12,106 nt of DNA from Spirochaetia bacterium (GTDB lineage: Bacteria; Spirochaetota; Spirochaetia; Treponematales; Treponemataceae): positions 1 through 12,106 of the forward strand of contig CAAGIZ010000157.1 in NCBI GenBank assembly GCA_900770075.1, written 5' to 3'. Both the position numbers and the translations under genes were made by a program. Position 1 is the stretch's first letter. Every line of letters starts with the position of its first letter. The notes beneath the pieces were generated by a model. It was not told the origin of the DNA. It did not search any database and saw nothing but the letters and a program-made list of their open reading frames with translations. Of this stretch, positions 6,647 to 11,817 are shown one piece after another.

Positions 6647-7021
6647 AAATATAGGCTGAAATGCAGCATACATAATGGCGAAAAAGTCCGTTCATACCTC
6701 TTGCCTGAATATTCTGCGGTTCAAGCATGTTGAAACTGGCGTCGAGTCAATAAAATGAACTCCGCTGTCATTCTCAAGCCGGTTTTGAAGCAGCAGGAGT
6801 TGCATAAACAGCGCCATTATGGGAAAAGCCTTGTTTGATGCCTTGAGATCCTTGATATGCATTGAGAATCTTAGCAGGTTGAGGGATATAACCTGTGTAA
6901 CTGTCAGCTTTCTTTTAGGACCGCGCTTTCCGTTCCAGTTTTTTAGTAGTGGTGAAAAATTTTTATCATTCCAAGCTGCTTTTACAAAGTTGTCAACTAT
7001 GCTATAAATTTGGTTATACAT
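6632..7021 (-). pseudogene. Decayed transposase, probably IS982 family
   Basis: An open frame of 109 residues begins at the ATG 7019-7021 with AAGGAT 7 nt upstream and stops at a TGA (6692-6694). The same frame continues for 19 more residues (T-D-F-F-A-I-M-Y-A-A-F-Q-P...) to a second TGA at 6632-6634. The N-terminus has G-K-R-G-P-K-R-K-L-T-V-T-Q-V (31-44), and later F-I-D-S-T-P-V-S-T-C-L-N-R-R-I (90-104) resembles the first catalytic Asp region (D92) of IS982-type DDE transposases. A family member is about 290-310 residues, so most of the centre and the other acidic catalytic residues are missing. Internal deletions, roughly after residue 65 and near residue 116, plus a nonsense codon explain it. 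Family assignment is from motif memory, not a search. Confidence 0.7.
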
Positions 7022-7022
7022 T

Positions 7023-7075
7023 GGCGTAATCCTTCTTTTTTTTGTTGCGGTGACAAAATTTTAAGGATTTACGCC
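7023..7075 (-). promoter_or_regulatory. Hairpin that would mask the transposase ribosome binding site
   Basis: On the minus strand, GGCGTAAATCCTT (7075-7063) can pair with AAGGATTACGCC (7034-7023) with one bulged base; the loop is 28 nt. The second arm contains the AAGGAT Shine-Dalgarno of the transposase and ends 1 nt before its ATG. Transcripts entering from rnc would fold it and hide the start, a device known in IS10 and IS50. On the plus strand the same hairpin is followed by six T. Confidence 0.6.
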
Positions 7076-7090
7076 TTTTTTGTAAATTTA

Positions 7091-7111
7091 TCTAAAACTC
7101 GAAATTCGGGC
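7091..7111 (-). repeat. Right terminal inverted repeat of the element
   Basis: Read on the minus strand from 7111, GCCCGAATTTCGAGTTTTA matches the left end at 17 of 19 positions. It is also coding: it holds codons 244-249 and the TAG stop of rnc. Confidence 0.85.
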
Positions 7112-7841
7112 TATTTAATTCTTCCCAGGCAAGCTTAGCGGCATTCTGCTCGGCGGCTTTCTTGCTTTTTCCGCTGCACGGTCCAAATTCCCTGGTATTC
7201 AGCCGGACTTTTACCCAAAAAGTTCTGTCGTGATCCGGTCCAGTTTTTTTAACCAGTTCATAGACAGGACAGGTTTTCTCAGCTTTCTGAAAAAACTCCT
7301 GCAGCAAAGTCTTATAATCCTTTTCACCTTTATTCTGCTGAACCCGTCGGATTTCCGGCACAATCAGGGAAAGCACCAAATCTTCAGCAGCGTCAAAACC
7401 GCTGTCAAGATAATAGGCTCCGATAATGGCTTCAACACAGTCAGCAAGGATGGCATCCTTGTCCCGTCCTCCGCTCATCTCCTCACCCTTTCCCAAAACA
7501 AGCATCCTGTTTATGCCTATGTTCCTTGCAATGGGAGCCAGGGATTTTTCAGAAACCACAACGCTTTTTATTCTGGAAAGATCCCCTTCAGGATTTTCAA
7601 CCATATCCTCATACAAAAAGGTGGCAGTTGCCATTCCAAGCACGGAATCTCCCAAAAACTCCAGCCTTTCGTTGTTCATCAGCCTGCCGGAATAATTTTC
7701 GTTAGAAAACGACCGGTGATGAAAAGCCAGGTCAAGCAGTTTCAGGTCATTGAAGTTTATGCCAAGTTTTCTGCAAAAGTCCAAAAGGTCTTTTTTTCTC
7801 TCCGCAGAAATGACTGAATTCAACTTTTTTTTTCCAAACAC
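7092..7841 (-). CDS. rnc: Ribonuclease III, C-terminal tail supplied by the IS end
   Basis: A 249-residue endonuclease that cuts double-stranded RNA, including rRNA precursors, in the cytoplasm. The catalytic domain carries N-E-R-L-E-F-L-G-D-S (57-66) and D-C-V-E-A-I-I-G (134-141); E58, E61, D65, D134 and E137 correspond to the metal-binding and catalytic set. A double-stranded-RNA-binding domain follows at about 175-242, ending A-A-E-Q-N-A-A-K-L-A. The start is GTG (7839-7841) with GGAGAGG 5 nt upstream. After N243, the residues S-P-N-F-E-F and the TAG lie in the inverted end of the inserted element; without it the frame would end K-K-K-stop. The binding domain is intact, so the enzyme is probably active. 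The acpP terminator lies just upstream of its ribosome binding site. Confidence 0.95.
   Translation of the reverse strand: MFGKKKLNSVISAERKKDLLDFCRKLGINFNDLKLLDLAFHHRSFSNENYSGRLMNNERLEFLGDSVLGMATATFLYEDMVENPEGDLSRIKSVVVSEKSLAPIARNIGINRMLVLGKGEEMSGGRDKDAILADCVEAIIGAYYLDSGFDAAEDLVLSLIVPEIRRVQQNKGEKDYKTLLQEFFQKAEKTCPVYELVKKTGPDHDRTFWVKVRLNTREFGPCSGKSKKAAEQNAAKLAWEELNSPNFEF
7112..7117. repeat. Target-site duplication, right copy (TATTTA)
   Basis: Second copy of the 6-bp repeat, directly outside the right end and within rnc codons 242-244. See the left copy at 3133-3138. Confidence 0.75.
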
Positions 7842-7855
7842 GACAACCTCTCCGC

Positions 7856-7897
7856 AAAAAAAATAAACACAGGCTGCATTGCAAACCTGTGTTTATT
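7856..7897 (-). terminator. Terminator between acpP and rnc
   Basis: A 12-bp stem, AATAAACACAGG (7862-7873) and CCTGTGTTTATT (7886-7897), with a 12-nt loop, is followed on the minus strand by a run of T down to 7856. The rnc Shine-Dalgarno (7847-7853) starts 2 nt later. rnc must therefore be read by partial readthrough or from a promoter I cannot see. Confidence 0.8.
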
Positions 7898-7932
7898 CTG
7901 TTTTCATAAAACTAATAAAGAACAAGCGTTCC

Positions 7933-8175
7933 TTATTTTGCTTCTTTTTCAGACTTGATGAAGTTGTATGCATCGCGAACTGTTTCAAATTCGTTTGCCT
8001 TTTCATCAGGAATGCTTACACCAAGTTCTTCTTCGATTGCGTAAACCAGTTCGTAAGTATCGAGACTGTCTGCACCCAAATCACCGCGGAAAGAAGAATC
8101 CATTGTGATTTTGCTTTCATCGATTTCCAGTTTATCAGCGATAAGTTTCTGGATTTGGCTGAACAATTCGTCCAT
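7933..8175 (-). CDS. acpP: Acyl carrier protein
   Basis: An 80-residue, strongly acidic protein that carries growing fatty acyl chains on a 4'-phosphopantetheine arm. The attachment motif G-A-D-S-L-D is at 34-39, with S37 as the modified Ser. The helical pattern (M-D-E-L-F-S-Q-I-Q-K at the start, E-L-V-Y-A-I-E-E-E-L in helix 2) and the length are normal for the family. AGGAGAT (8181-8187) lies 5 nt before the ATG. It follows rpmF on the same strand and precedes rnc, a common grouping in bacteria. Its coenzyme A-derived arm links it in function to coaD nearby. It has a strong terminator directly downstream, which fits its high expected expression. Confidence 0.96.
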   Translation of the reverse strand: MDELFSQIQKLIADKLEIDESKITMDSSFRGDLGADSLDTYELVYAIEEELGVSIPDEKANEFETVRDAYNFIKSEKEAK

Positions 8176-8285
8176 TTTTAATCTCCTGTGATTAAATTAA
8201 GTTAAAGGCACTTCCAGAACCTTTAAGGCTGGCCGTGCATCGGATTTAAAACCGCCCTAACACGCAGTAAAAAAATCCGCATCTT

Positions 8286-8344
8286 GAGTCACCCGAAAAA
8301 CAAAAGCCTTTCGGGGCTCTGTAAATTTTCAAAAACTGAAAATT
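8286..8344 (-). other. Structured spacer between rpmF and acpP
   Basis: Two inverted repeats sit in the 196-bp gap: CCCGAAA/TTTCGGG (8292-8298 and 8309-8315, with outer GAG/CTC pairs) and AATTTTC/GAAAATT (8324-8330 and 8338-8344). Neither has a T-tract directly after it. Further on, CGGATTT and AAATCCG (about 8230-8280) could pair at long range. They may be a processing or 3'-end structure of rpmF mRNA or an acpP leader. I find no convincing acpP promoter here, so rpmF and acpP may be co-transcribed. Confidence 0.4.
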
Positions 8345-8371
8345 CTACCCTATTTTGTCAATTAATCCAGA

Positions 8372-8557
8372 CTACTTAACTTCTGGTTTGATTACCTGAC
8401 GTCCGCGGTAGAACCCGCATTTCGGACATACATGGTGCTGCAAAACAAGATTACCGCAGTTCGCACATTCTACCATCTGCGGTGCAACAAGATGCATATT
8501 AACACCACGGCGTCTGCGCGTACGTGCTTTCGAAGTTTTCGCTCTAGGTACTGCCAT
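8372..8557 (-). CDS. rpmF: Ribosomal protein bL32
   Basis: A 61-residue, very basic protein of the large ribosomal subunit. It begins M-A-V-P-R-A-K-T-S-K and has the R-T-R-R-R-R run, both typical of bL32. It is the zinc-binding form: C31-x2-C34 and C44-x2-C47. The start has GAGG about 8 nt upstream. Two consensus-like tandem promoters lie upstream, as expected for a ribosomal protein gene. Its usual neighbours in bacteria are lipid-synthesis genes, and here acpP follows. Confidence 0.96.
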   Translation of the reverse strand: MAVPRAKTSKARTRRRRGVNMHLVAPQMVECANCGNLVLQHHVCPKCGFYRGRQVIKPEVK

Positions 8558-8604
8558 TTATATAACCTCACTATATGTTTTGTTACTTGTATAACAGACT
8601 TTAT

Positions 8605-8632
8605 CTTATAACAGTTCCTGTCTGAATGTCAA
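8605..8632 (-). promoter_or_regulatory. rpmF promoter, proximal of a tandem pair
   Basis: Perfect TTGACA (8627-8632), 16 bp, then TATAAG (8605-8610) with TG at the extended position, on the minus strand. The predicted leader is about 40 nt. Confidence 0.75.
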
Positions 8633-8636
8633 TTGG

Positions 8637-8664
8637 ATTATACAGGTATTTGAGCATTTGTCAA
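8637..8664 (-). promoter_or_regulatory. rpmF promoter, distal of a tandem pair
   Basis: Perfect TTGACA (8659-8664), 16 bp, then perfect TATAAT (8637-8642) on the minus strand. It lies exactly 32 bp upstream of the proximal promoter, about three helical turns, with the same spacer length. Confidence 0.8.
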
Positions 8665-8696
8665 TATTTTTTATGACAAATTTACACTTTTTGTCA
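8657..8696. repeat. Three alternating TTTGTCA/TGACAAA heptamers
   Basis: TTTGTCA (8657-8663), TGACAAA (8674-8680) and TTTGTCA (8690-8696) lie 16-17 bp apart in alternating orientation. The first overlaps the -35 of the distal rpmF promoter. They could be regulator sites or A/T-rich coincidence. Confidence 0.4.
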
Positions 8697-8703
8697 TTTT
8701 AAC

Positions 8704-8731
8704 AAAAAAAAACTGATTTGCTTCAGTTTTT
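8704..8731 (-). terminator. Terminator overlapping the end of coaD
   Basis: Arms AAAAACTGA (8731-8723) and TCAGTTTTT (8716-8708) on the minus strand with a 6-nt loop, then more T to 8704. The first arm contains the last sense codon and the TGA stop of coaD. Confidence 0.75.
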
Positions 8732-9205
8732 ACGGTACTTTTTCAGTACGGCTTCGCAGACAATCGGAGGAACCATTCCGCTTATGTCGCCGCCAAACTG
8801 AGCCAGTTCCTTTATGGAACTGGATTTTACTATTACGTATCTGGTTTCCGTAGGCATGAACACGGTCTCAATCTCAGGATTGAGGTTGTGATTTACGAGG
8901 GAAAGGTCAAATTCATAGGAAAAATCGTTCACGTTCCTTATTCCACGGACGAGAACCTTTGCCCCCACCTGCCTTGCATATTCAACCACAAGACTGTCCC
9001 ATTTATGAACCTCCACGTTGCTGTAGGGTTCGGTCAGGGTTTTCAGCATCATAACCCGCTCGTCTGCAGTAAAAAGACTGTTTTTGCCGGGATTTTCAGA
9101 AACCACCACATCTATTTTTTCAAAAATTCTGCTGGCCCTTTCTATTACATTAAGATGCCCGTAAGTCGGGGGATCAAAGCTCCCCGGAAAAACTGCAATA
9201 TTCAT
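8723..9205 (-). CDS. coaD: Phosphopantetheine adenylyltransferase
   Basis: Joins ATP and 4'-phosphopantetheine to give dephospho-CoA, the penultimate step of coenzyme A synthesis, in the cytoplasm. The 160-residue length is normal. The nucleotidyltransferase motif G-S-F-D-P-P-T-Y-G-H is at 8-17 (T-x-G-H, with H17). V-R-G-I-R-N at about 86-91 and the Ser-rich S-S-S-I-K-E-L (ISSTxxR-like) near residue 128 also match. The open frame extends 12 codons further to a TTG, but the family always starts close to the A-V-F-P-G-S-F motif, so the ATG at 9203-9205 is right. There is no good Shine-Dalgarno; the A-rich upstream stretch doubles as a -10 box. It is divergent from the lipoprotein gene. Confidence 0.95.
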   Translation of the reverse strand: MNIAVFPGSFDPPTYGHLNVIERASRIFEKIDVVVSENPGKNSLFTADERVMMLKTLTEPYSNVEVHKWDSLVVEYARQVGAKVLVRGIRNVNDFSYEFDLSLVNHNLNPEIETVFMPTETRYVIVKSSSIKELAQFGGDISGMVPPIVCEAVLKKYRKN

Positions 9206-9212
9206 AATTTTC

Positions 9213-9241
9213 TTTTTATCACGTTTGACGCGAACAAACAA
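9213..9241 (-). promoter_or_regulatory. Possible leaderless promoter of coaD
   Basis: TTGTTT (9236-9241), 17 bp, TAAAAA (9213-9218) on the minus strand, with TG at the extended position. The ATG is 7 nt after the -10. Both boxes are imperfect, and the site overlaps the divergent promoter of the lipoprotein gene. Confidence 0.35.
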
Positions 9242-9253
9242 GTGATGTATATT
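9225..9253 (+). promoter_or_regulatory. Promoter of the lipoprotein gene, possibly leaderless
   Basis: TTGACG (9225-9230), 17 bp, TATATT (9248-9253). The ATG begins 6 nt after the -10, so the transcript would start at the start codon. No Shine-Dalgarno is visible. Confidence 0.55.
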
Positions 9254-9259
9254 TTTTCT

Positions 9260-9853
9260 ATGAAAATAAAAAAAATAATCCTAAAAACATCGGCTCTGCT
9301 AGCTCCTCTTTTTCTGGCAGGCTGTGGTTCCACCGCTCCGGTCGCAGACAGCACCGTAACGGCAGTACAGCAGGAAGAAATTCCTTCCCCGCCGAAAAAA
9401 GAACCTGAAATTAAAGACGAATATCAAAAATCCGTCGGAAACCTCACCGTATCAAAAGACACCTTCGAAGCAGACAAGGCGGAGATAATCCGCACCATCA
9501 ACTCCCTTAAAACAATCATGTCCGATTTCGACTATCAGTCCTGGCTTCTCTATGTAGACAACGAATCAAAAGCCTACTGGTCAAAACCGGCAAACCTGAA
9601 AAAGGCTCAGAACAAGCTGCCGGTAAAGGGGCTTCAACTGAAAAACCTTCAGGACTATTTTAAATACGTATTCGTTCCTTCACGGGCAGGAAGAGACATT
9701 ACGACCATCCGTTACGAATCCGAAAATTACGTAAAGGCAGTACAGATTACCAGCACGGAAACCCAGGATTCTGACGAAAAATACACGGTTTTCTACTACT
9801 TTAATAAAATCGACGGGCACTGGCAGCTTCACCTTCCGGAAATCGAAGGCTGA
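9260..9853 (+). CDS. Predicted lipoprotein of unknown function
   Basis: A 197-residue protein with a lipoprotein signal: K-I-K-K-I-I-L-K, a hydrophobic stretch, and the lipobox L19-A20-G21-C22, so it should be lipid-anchored at C22. After it comes a Pro/Glu/Lys-rich linker (about 39-58: Q-Q-E-E-I-P-S-P-P-K-K-E-P), typical of a flexible tether. The folded part, about 60-197, is rich in aromatic residues (Y-Q-S-W-L-L-Y-V-D at 92-100, Y-F-K-Y-V-F-V-P at 133-140, F-Y-Y-F-N-K at 178-183) and ends I-D-G-H-W-Q-L-H, a pattern seen in small beta-rich domains. I do not recognise the family. An ATG 15 bp upstream is in frame, but it precedes the predicted transcript start. The frame is open further upstream only as antisense of coaD. 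Confidence 0.85.
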   Translation: MKIKKIILKTSALLAPLFLAGCGSTAPVADSTVTAVQQEEIPSPPKKEPEIKDEYQKSVGNLTVSKDTFEADKAEIIRTINSLKTIMSDFDYQSWLLYVDNESKAYWSKPANLKKAQNKLPVKGLQLKNLQDYFKYVFVPSRAGRDITTIRYESENYVKAVQITSTETQDSDEKYTVFYYFNKIDGHWQLHLPEIEG

Positions 9854-9880
9854 TTTTCAGAAAAAGGTCACGAAAAGACA

Positions 9881-9915
9881 TCTGGAAAATTTCCGGCTTT
9901 GTTGATTTTTCCAGA
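9881..9915 (+). terminator. Possible terminator after the lipoprotein gene
   Basis: TCTGGAAAA (9881-9889) and TTTTCCAGA (9907-9915) form a 9-bp stem with a 17-nt loop. There is no clean T-tract after it, and the second arm overlaps the promoter at 9902-9930, so it is a weak call. Confidence 0.4.
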
Positions 9916-9930
9916 CCTTTCAATTATAAT
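9902..9930 (+). promoter_or_regulatory. Promoter of the HEAT-like gene
   Basis: TTGATT (9902-9907), 17 bp, perfect TATAAT (9925-9930). The predicted start near 9937 gives a leader of about 170 nt. Confidence 0.65.
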
Positions 9931-10009
9931 TTTCGTACATCATGCCGATTATCAGAAGGAGCCTCGTTTTTTCCGGGGAAACTTCAAAAAAAAGCAATGT
10001 TTTTAGCCG

Positions 10010-10057
10010 TGCGTTTCTGCGGTTTAAAAAATTGCAGGCCTTCTAAAAAAAAACGCA
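10010..10057 (+). other. Possible structured leader RNA of the HEAT-like gene
   Basis: Nested complementary segments: TGCGTTT (10010-10016) with AAACGCA (10051-10057), and CTGC (10017-10020) with GCAG (10034-10037). They leave a 13-nt loop and a 13-nt one-sided bulge. I match it to no known riboswitch. The rest of 9931-10105 shows only a small CCTCG/CGGGG pairing and A-runs. Confidence 0.35.
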
Positions 10058-10105
10058 TGAGCATTTTTATTAGAGGCATTTCAAACACATACCAAGGGGG
10101 ATTCA

Positions 10106-10825
10106 ATGAAATCTATAAAATACGCGGCAGTTGCAGTTCTCACAGCCCTTGCCCTTTCCGTCAGCGCACAGTCAGGATCAGGCAACGAATCAAGCGTAGA
10201 AAGCGAGTATTTAAGCAGCATAGAAGATGTTGTAATCACGGAACTTTCAACATCGGAAGAAAGGGACAACAAACTGGTAGCCCTTCAGTATCTTGAAAAC
10301 GCAGTAAACGAAGGCCGCGTAACTCCTGACATGATGAAAGCACTGGACGGTCTGGCAGGAGAAGGCATCGCAAGCCAGTCAAGGACAAACGGTCGCCTTA
10401 TGAACAACTTCCCGGACATTCGGGCCAAAGCCTGCGACATACTTGCAAACGTAAAGACAGAAGAATCAAAAACAACTCTGGTAAAAGTTGCACTGGCAGA
10501 CAACGAGCCTATGGTTATCACGGCTGCAATCCGTTCCCTCGGCGAAATCGGAATAAACGACAATGACGAAGTTTCCGAGACGATTGCCTGGGCGCAGAAG
10601 AAAAATGCAGTTTTGAATCCTACATCTTCCCTCGCCCTTGAAGTTCTGATTGCCTACGAAAAAATTGCAGACACAGTACAGAACAAGGGACCGATGATTC
10701 AGACCGTAGGTCAGATTGCAACAAACTTCCGTTATGTAACTCCGGTTCGCACCAGAGCCCACGAGCTGCTTAAAAAACTGCAGGGAACCAATTCTTCAGA
10801 AAGCAAGAACAGCAATTCAAAATAA
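10106..10825 (+). CDS. Exported helical (HEAT-like repeat) protein
   Basis: A 239-residue protein with a clear signal peptide (K-S-I-K, hydrophobic 6-18, cleavage likely after S-V-S-A at 18-21). The mature part is almost all helix. Residues about 103-148 show the HEAT pattern of paired helices: D-I-R-A-K-A-C-D-I-L-A-N-V, then P-M-V-I-T-A-A-I-R-S-L-G-E-I-G. Further helical pairs may lie at 55-82 and 175-225, so it is probably a small solenoid for protein binding in the periplasm. The tail is Ser/Asn/Lys-rich. AAGGGGG lies 5 nt before the ATG, a strong site. The transcript has a long leader and a strong terminator. Function unknown; the HEAT call is from pattern only. Confidence 0.85.
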   Translation: MKSIKYAAVAVLTALALSVSAQSGSGNESSVESEYLSSIEDVVITELSTSEERDNKLVALQYLENAVNEGRVTPDMMKALDGLAGEGIASQSRTNGRLMNNFPDIRAKACDILANVKTEESKTTLVKVALADNEPMVITAAIRSLGEIGINDNDEVSETIAWAQKKNAVLNPTSSLALEVLIAYEKIADTVQNKGPMIQTVGQIATNFRYVTPVRTRAHELLKKLQGTNSSESKNSNSK

Positions 10826-10836
10826 GATGAAGAAAT

Positions 10837-10886
10837 AAAAAAAAGAGGCAAATTCAGAAAAAAAAACTGAAACCTGCCTCTTTTTT
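10837..10886. terminator. Bidirectional terminator between the HEAT-like gene and tRNA-Arg
   Basis: Outer stem AAAAAAGAGGCA (10839-10850) with TGCCTCTTTTTT (10875-10886), inner stem TTCAG (10853-10857) with CTGAA (10867-10871). T-tracts exist on both strands, so it serves the HEAT-like gene (+) and the tRNA (-). Confidence 0.85.
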
Positions 10887-10900
10887 ATTGCAATCCGTTC

Positions 10901-10974
10901 TGAGGAATACGTGATTCGAACACGCAACCTTCGGCTCCGGAGGCCGACGCTCTATCCAGTTGAGCTAATCCCTC
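10901..10974 (-). tRNA. tRNA-Arg (anticodon CCG)
   Basis: A 74-nt cloverleaf on the minus strand. Acceptor arm GAGGGAT/ATTCCTC has one G-U pair, the D arm is GCTC...GAGC, and the anticodon stem TCGGC/GCCGA closes the loop C-T-C-C-G-G-A (anticodon CCG, reads CGG). The T arm is GCGTG-TTCGAAT-CACGT. The discriminator is A and CCA is not encoded. Confidence 0.95.
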
Positions 10975-10991
10975 TTGAAATACAAGACAAA

Positions 10992-11020
10992 AAGATATTG
11001 CTTTCATAAAAAATTGTCAA
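10992..11020 (-). promoter_or_regulatory. Promoter of tRNA-Arg
   Basis: Perfect TTGACA (11015-11020), 17 bp, TATCTT (10992-10997) on the minus strand, about 18 nt upstream of the tRNA 5' end. A weak plus-strand promoter for maf (TTGCTT at 10998, 17 bp, TAGACT) would overlap it. Confidence 0.7.
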
Positions 11021-11086
11021 TAGACTGAAAAAGATAACAAAAACATCAGTTTTTTTTGCCGACTCTAACAATCCGAGGAAAAATCT

Positions 11087-11677
11087 ATGAAACCTATAAT
11101 ATTAGCCTCTTCTTCACCGAGAAGACAGGAAATCCTGAAACTCATGAACATTCCTTACCAGGTGATAATTCCCAACTACAAGGAAGAGTATCCTGATGAT
11201 CTGGAACTGGAAAAAATACCGGAATTTCTTGCCACAAGAAAGGTGGATGCCGTCGCACGCTCCGCCCATGCCGAAATCGAATATCCGTGGATTTTGGGTG
11301 CCGACACGGTAATCATAAAAGACAGGAAAATTCTCGGAAAGCCTGAAAACCAGGAACAGGCAGCAGAATATTTGAAAAAACTTCAGGGAAGTACCCATAA
11401 AGTAGTTACGGGGCTTGCTCTTTTTAACGGAGAACTCCACTACATGAGCAACCGGACTTCCATCACCAAAGTCACCTTTTCAAAAATGTCAGAGGAGGAA
11501 ATAAAGTGGTACGTAAGCACAGGCGAATGGCACGGAGCCGCAGGAGGCTACAGGATTCAGGGACTTGCCAGCTGCTTTATTTCAAAAATCGAAGGAACAA
11601 ACAGTTCTGTCATGGGATTGCCCATATTTGAACTTTATGATATGCTAAAAGAACAGAATTATTCGATTTTCGAGTAA
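11087..11677 (+). CDS. maf: Maf-type nucleoside triphosphate pyrophosphatase
   Basis: A 196-residue house-cleaning enzyme that hydrolyses non-canonical or surplus nucleoside triphosphates to monophosphates, in the cytoplasm. Maf motifs are all visible: S-S-S-P-R-R at 8-13, G-A-D-T-V at 71-75 with the catalytic-site D73, G-K-P at 84-86, T-G-E-W-H-G-A-A-G-G-Y-R-I-Q-G at 145-159, and S-S-V-M-G-L-P at 173-179. The A-G-G-Y-x-I-Q-G form is that of the dTTP/UTP-preferring (YhdE-like) group, but substrate choice is inferred. GAGGA lies about 8 nt before the ATG. It precedes rpsB with a 140-bp gap. Confidence 0.93.
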   Translation: MKPIILASSSPRRQEILKLMNIPYQVIIPNYKEEYPDDLELEKIPEFLATRKVDAVARSAHAEIEYPWILGADTVIIKDRKILGKPENQEQAAEYLKKLQGSTHKVVTGLALFNGELHYMSNRTSITKVTFSKMSEEEIKWYVSTGEWHGAAGGYRIQGLASCFISKIEGTNSSVMGLPIFELYDMLKEQNYSIFE

Positions 11678-11688
11678 TCTGCCGGGAC

Positions 11689-11800
11689 TTACGAAAGGAC
11701 CGTAGGTATTTTATTCGTAGGCTCGTAAATCTTCCGGACGCGTTCAACGCGCCTCGAGAAACAGAGTTCGGTGGAAAAATCTCTAAAATGTGATTTTTCC
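11689..11800 (+). promoter_or_regulatory. Possible structured mRNA leader of rpsB
   Basis: Three successive pairings precede the ribosome binding site: TTACGA (11689-11694) with TCGTAA (11723-11728), CGCG (11739-11742) with CGCG (11748-11751) around TTCAA, and GGAAAAATC (11773-11781) with GATTTTTCC (11792-11800). The last stops 4 nt before AAGGAG. Ribosomal protein S2 leaders that bind S2 are known in other phyla; whether this is one is inference. Confidence 0.4.
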
Positions 11801-11817
11801 GGTGAAGGAGACGCTTT

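Larger units (their letters stand above)
3139..7111. mobile_element. IS-derived transposable unit with two passenger genes, inserted in the 3' end of rnc
   Basis: A 3,973-bp unit with inward-facing imperfect inverted ends: left GCCCTAAATTCGAGTTTTA (3139-3157) and right GCCCGAATTTCGAGTTTTA (minus strand, 7111-7093), 17 of 19 identical. It is flanked by the 6-bp repeat TATTTA. Inside, in order, are an 18-bp spacer, the SLH gene, the formylglycine-enzyme-fold gene, a second exact copy of the 50-bp left end (6597-6646), and a decayed transposase next to the right end. All genes run on the minus strand, as rnc does. Joining the outer flanks restores an rnc reading frame with a lysine-rich end, so the insertion model is well supported. 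The architecture resembles passenger-carrying IS (tIS) or trans-mobilised insertion cassettes. With a broken transposase it cannot move by itself. Confidence 0.8.

Noticed and set aside
7230..7817. Plus-strand open frame of 195 codons opposite rnc
   Set aside because: A shadow of rnc; the composition is that of antisense translation.
9206..9241. TTG start of coaD
   Set aside because: It adds 12 Lys/Arg-rich residues before the A-V-F-P-G-S-F motif, which is near the N-terminus in all CoaD proteins I know.
8888..9259. Long N-terminal extension of the lipoprotein frame
   Set aside because: It is antisense to coaD; the lipoprotein signal begins at the ATG at 9260.
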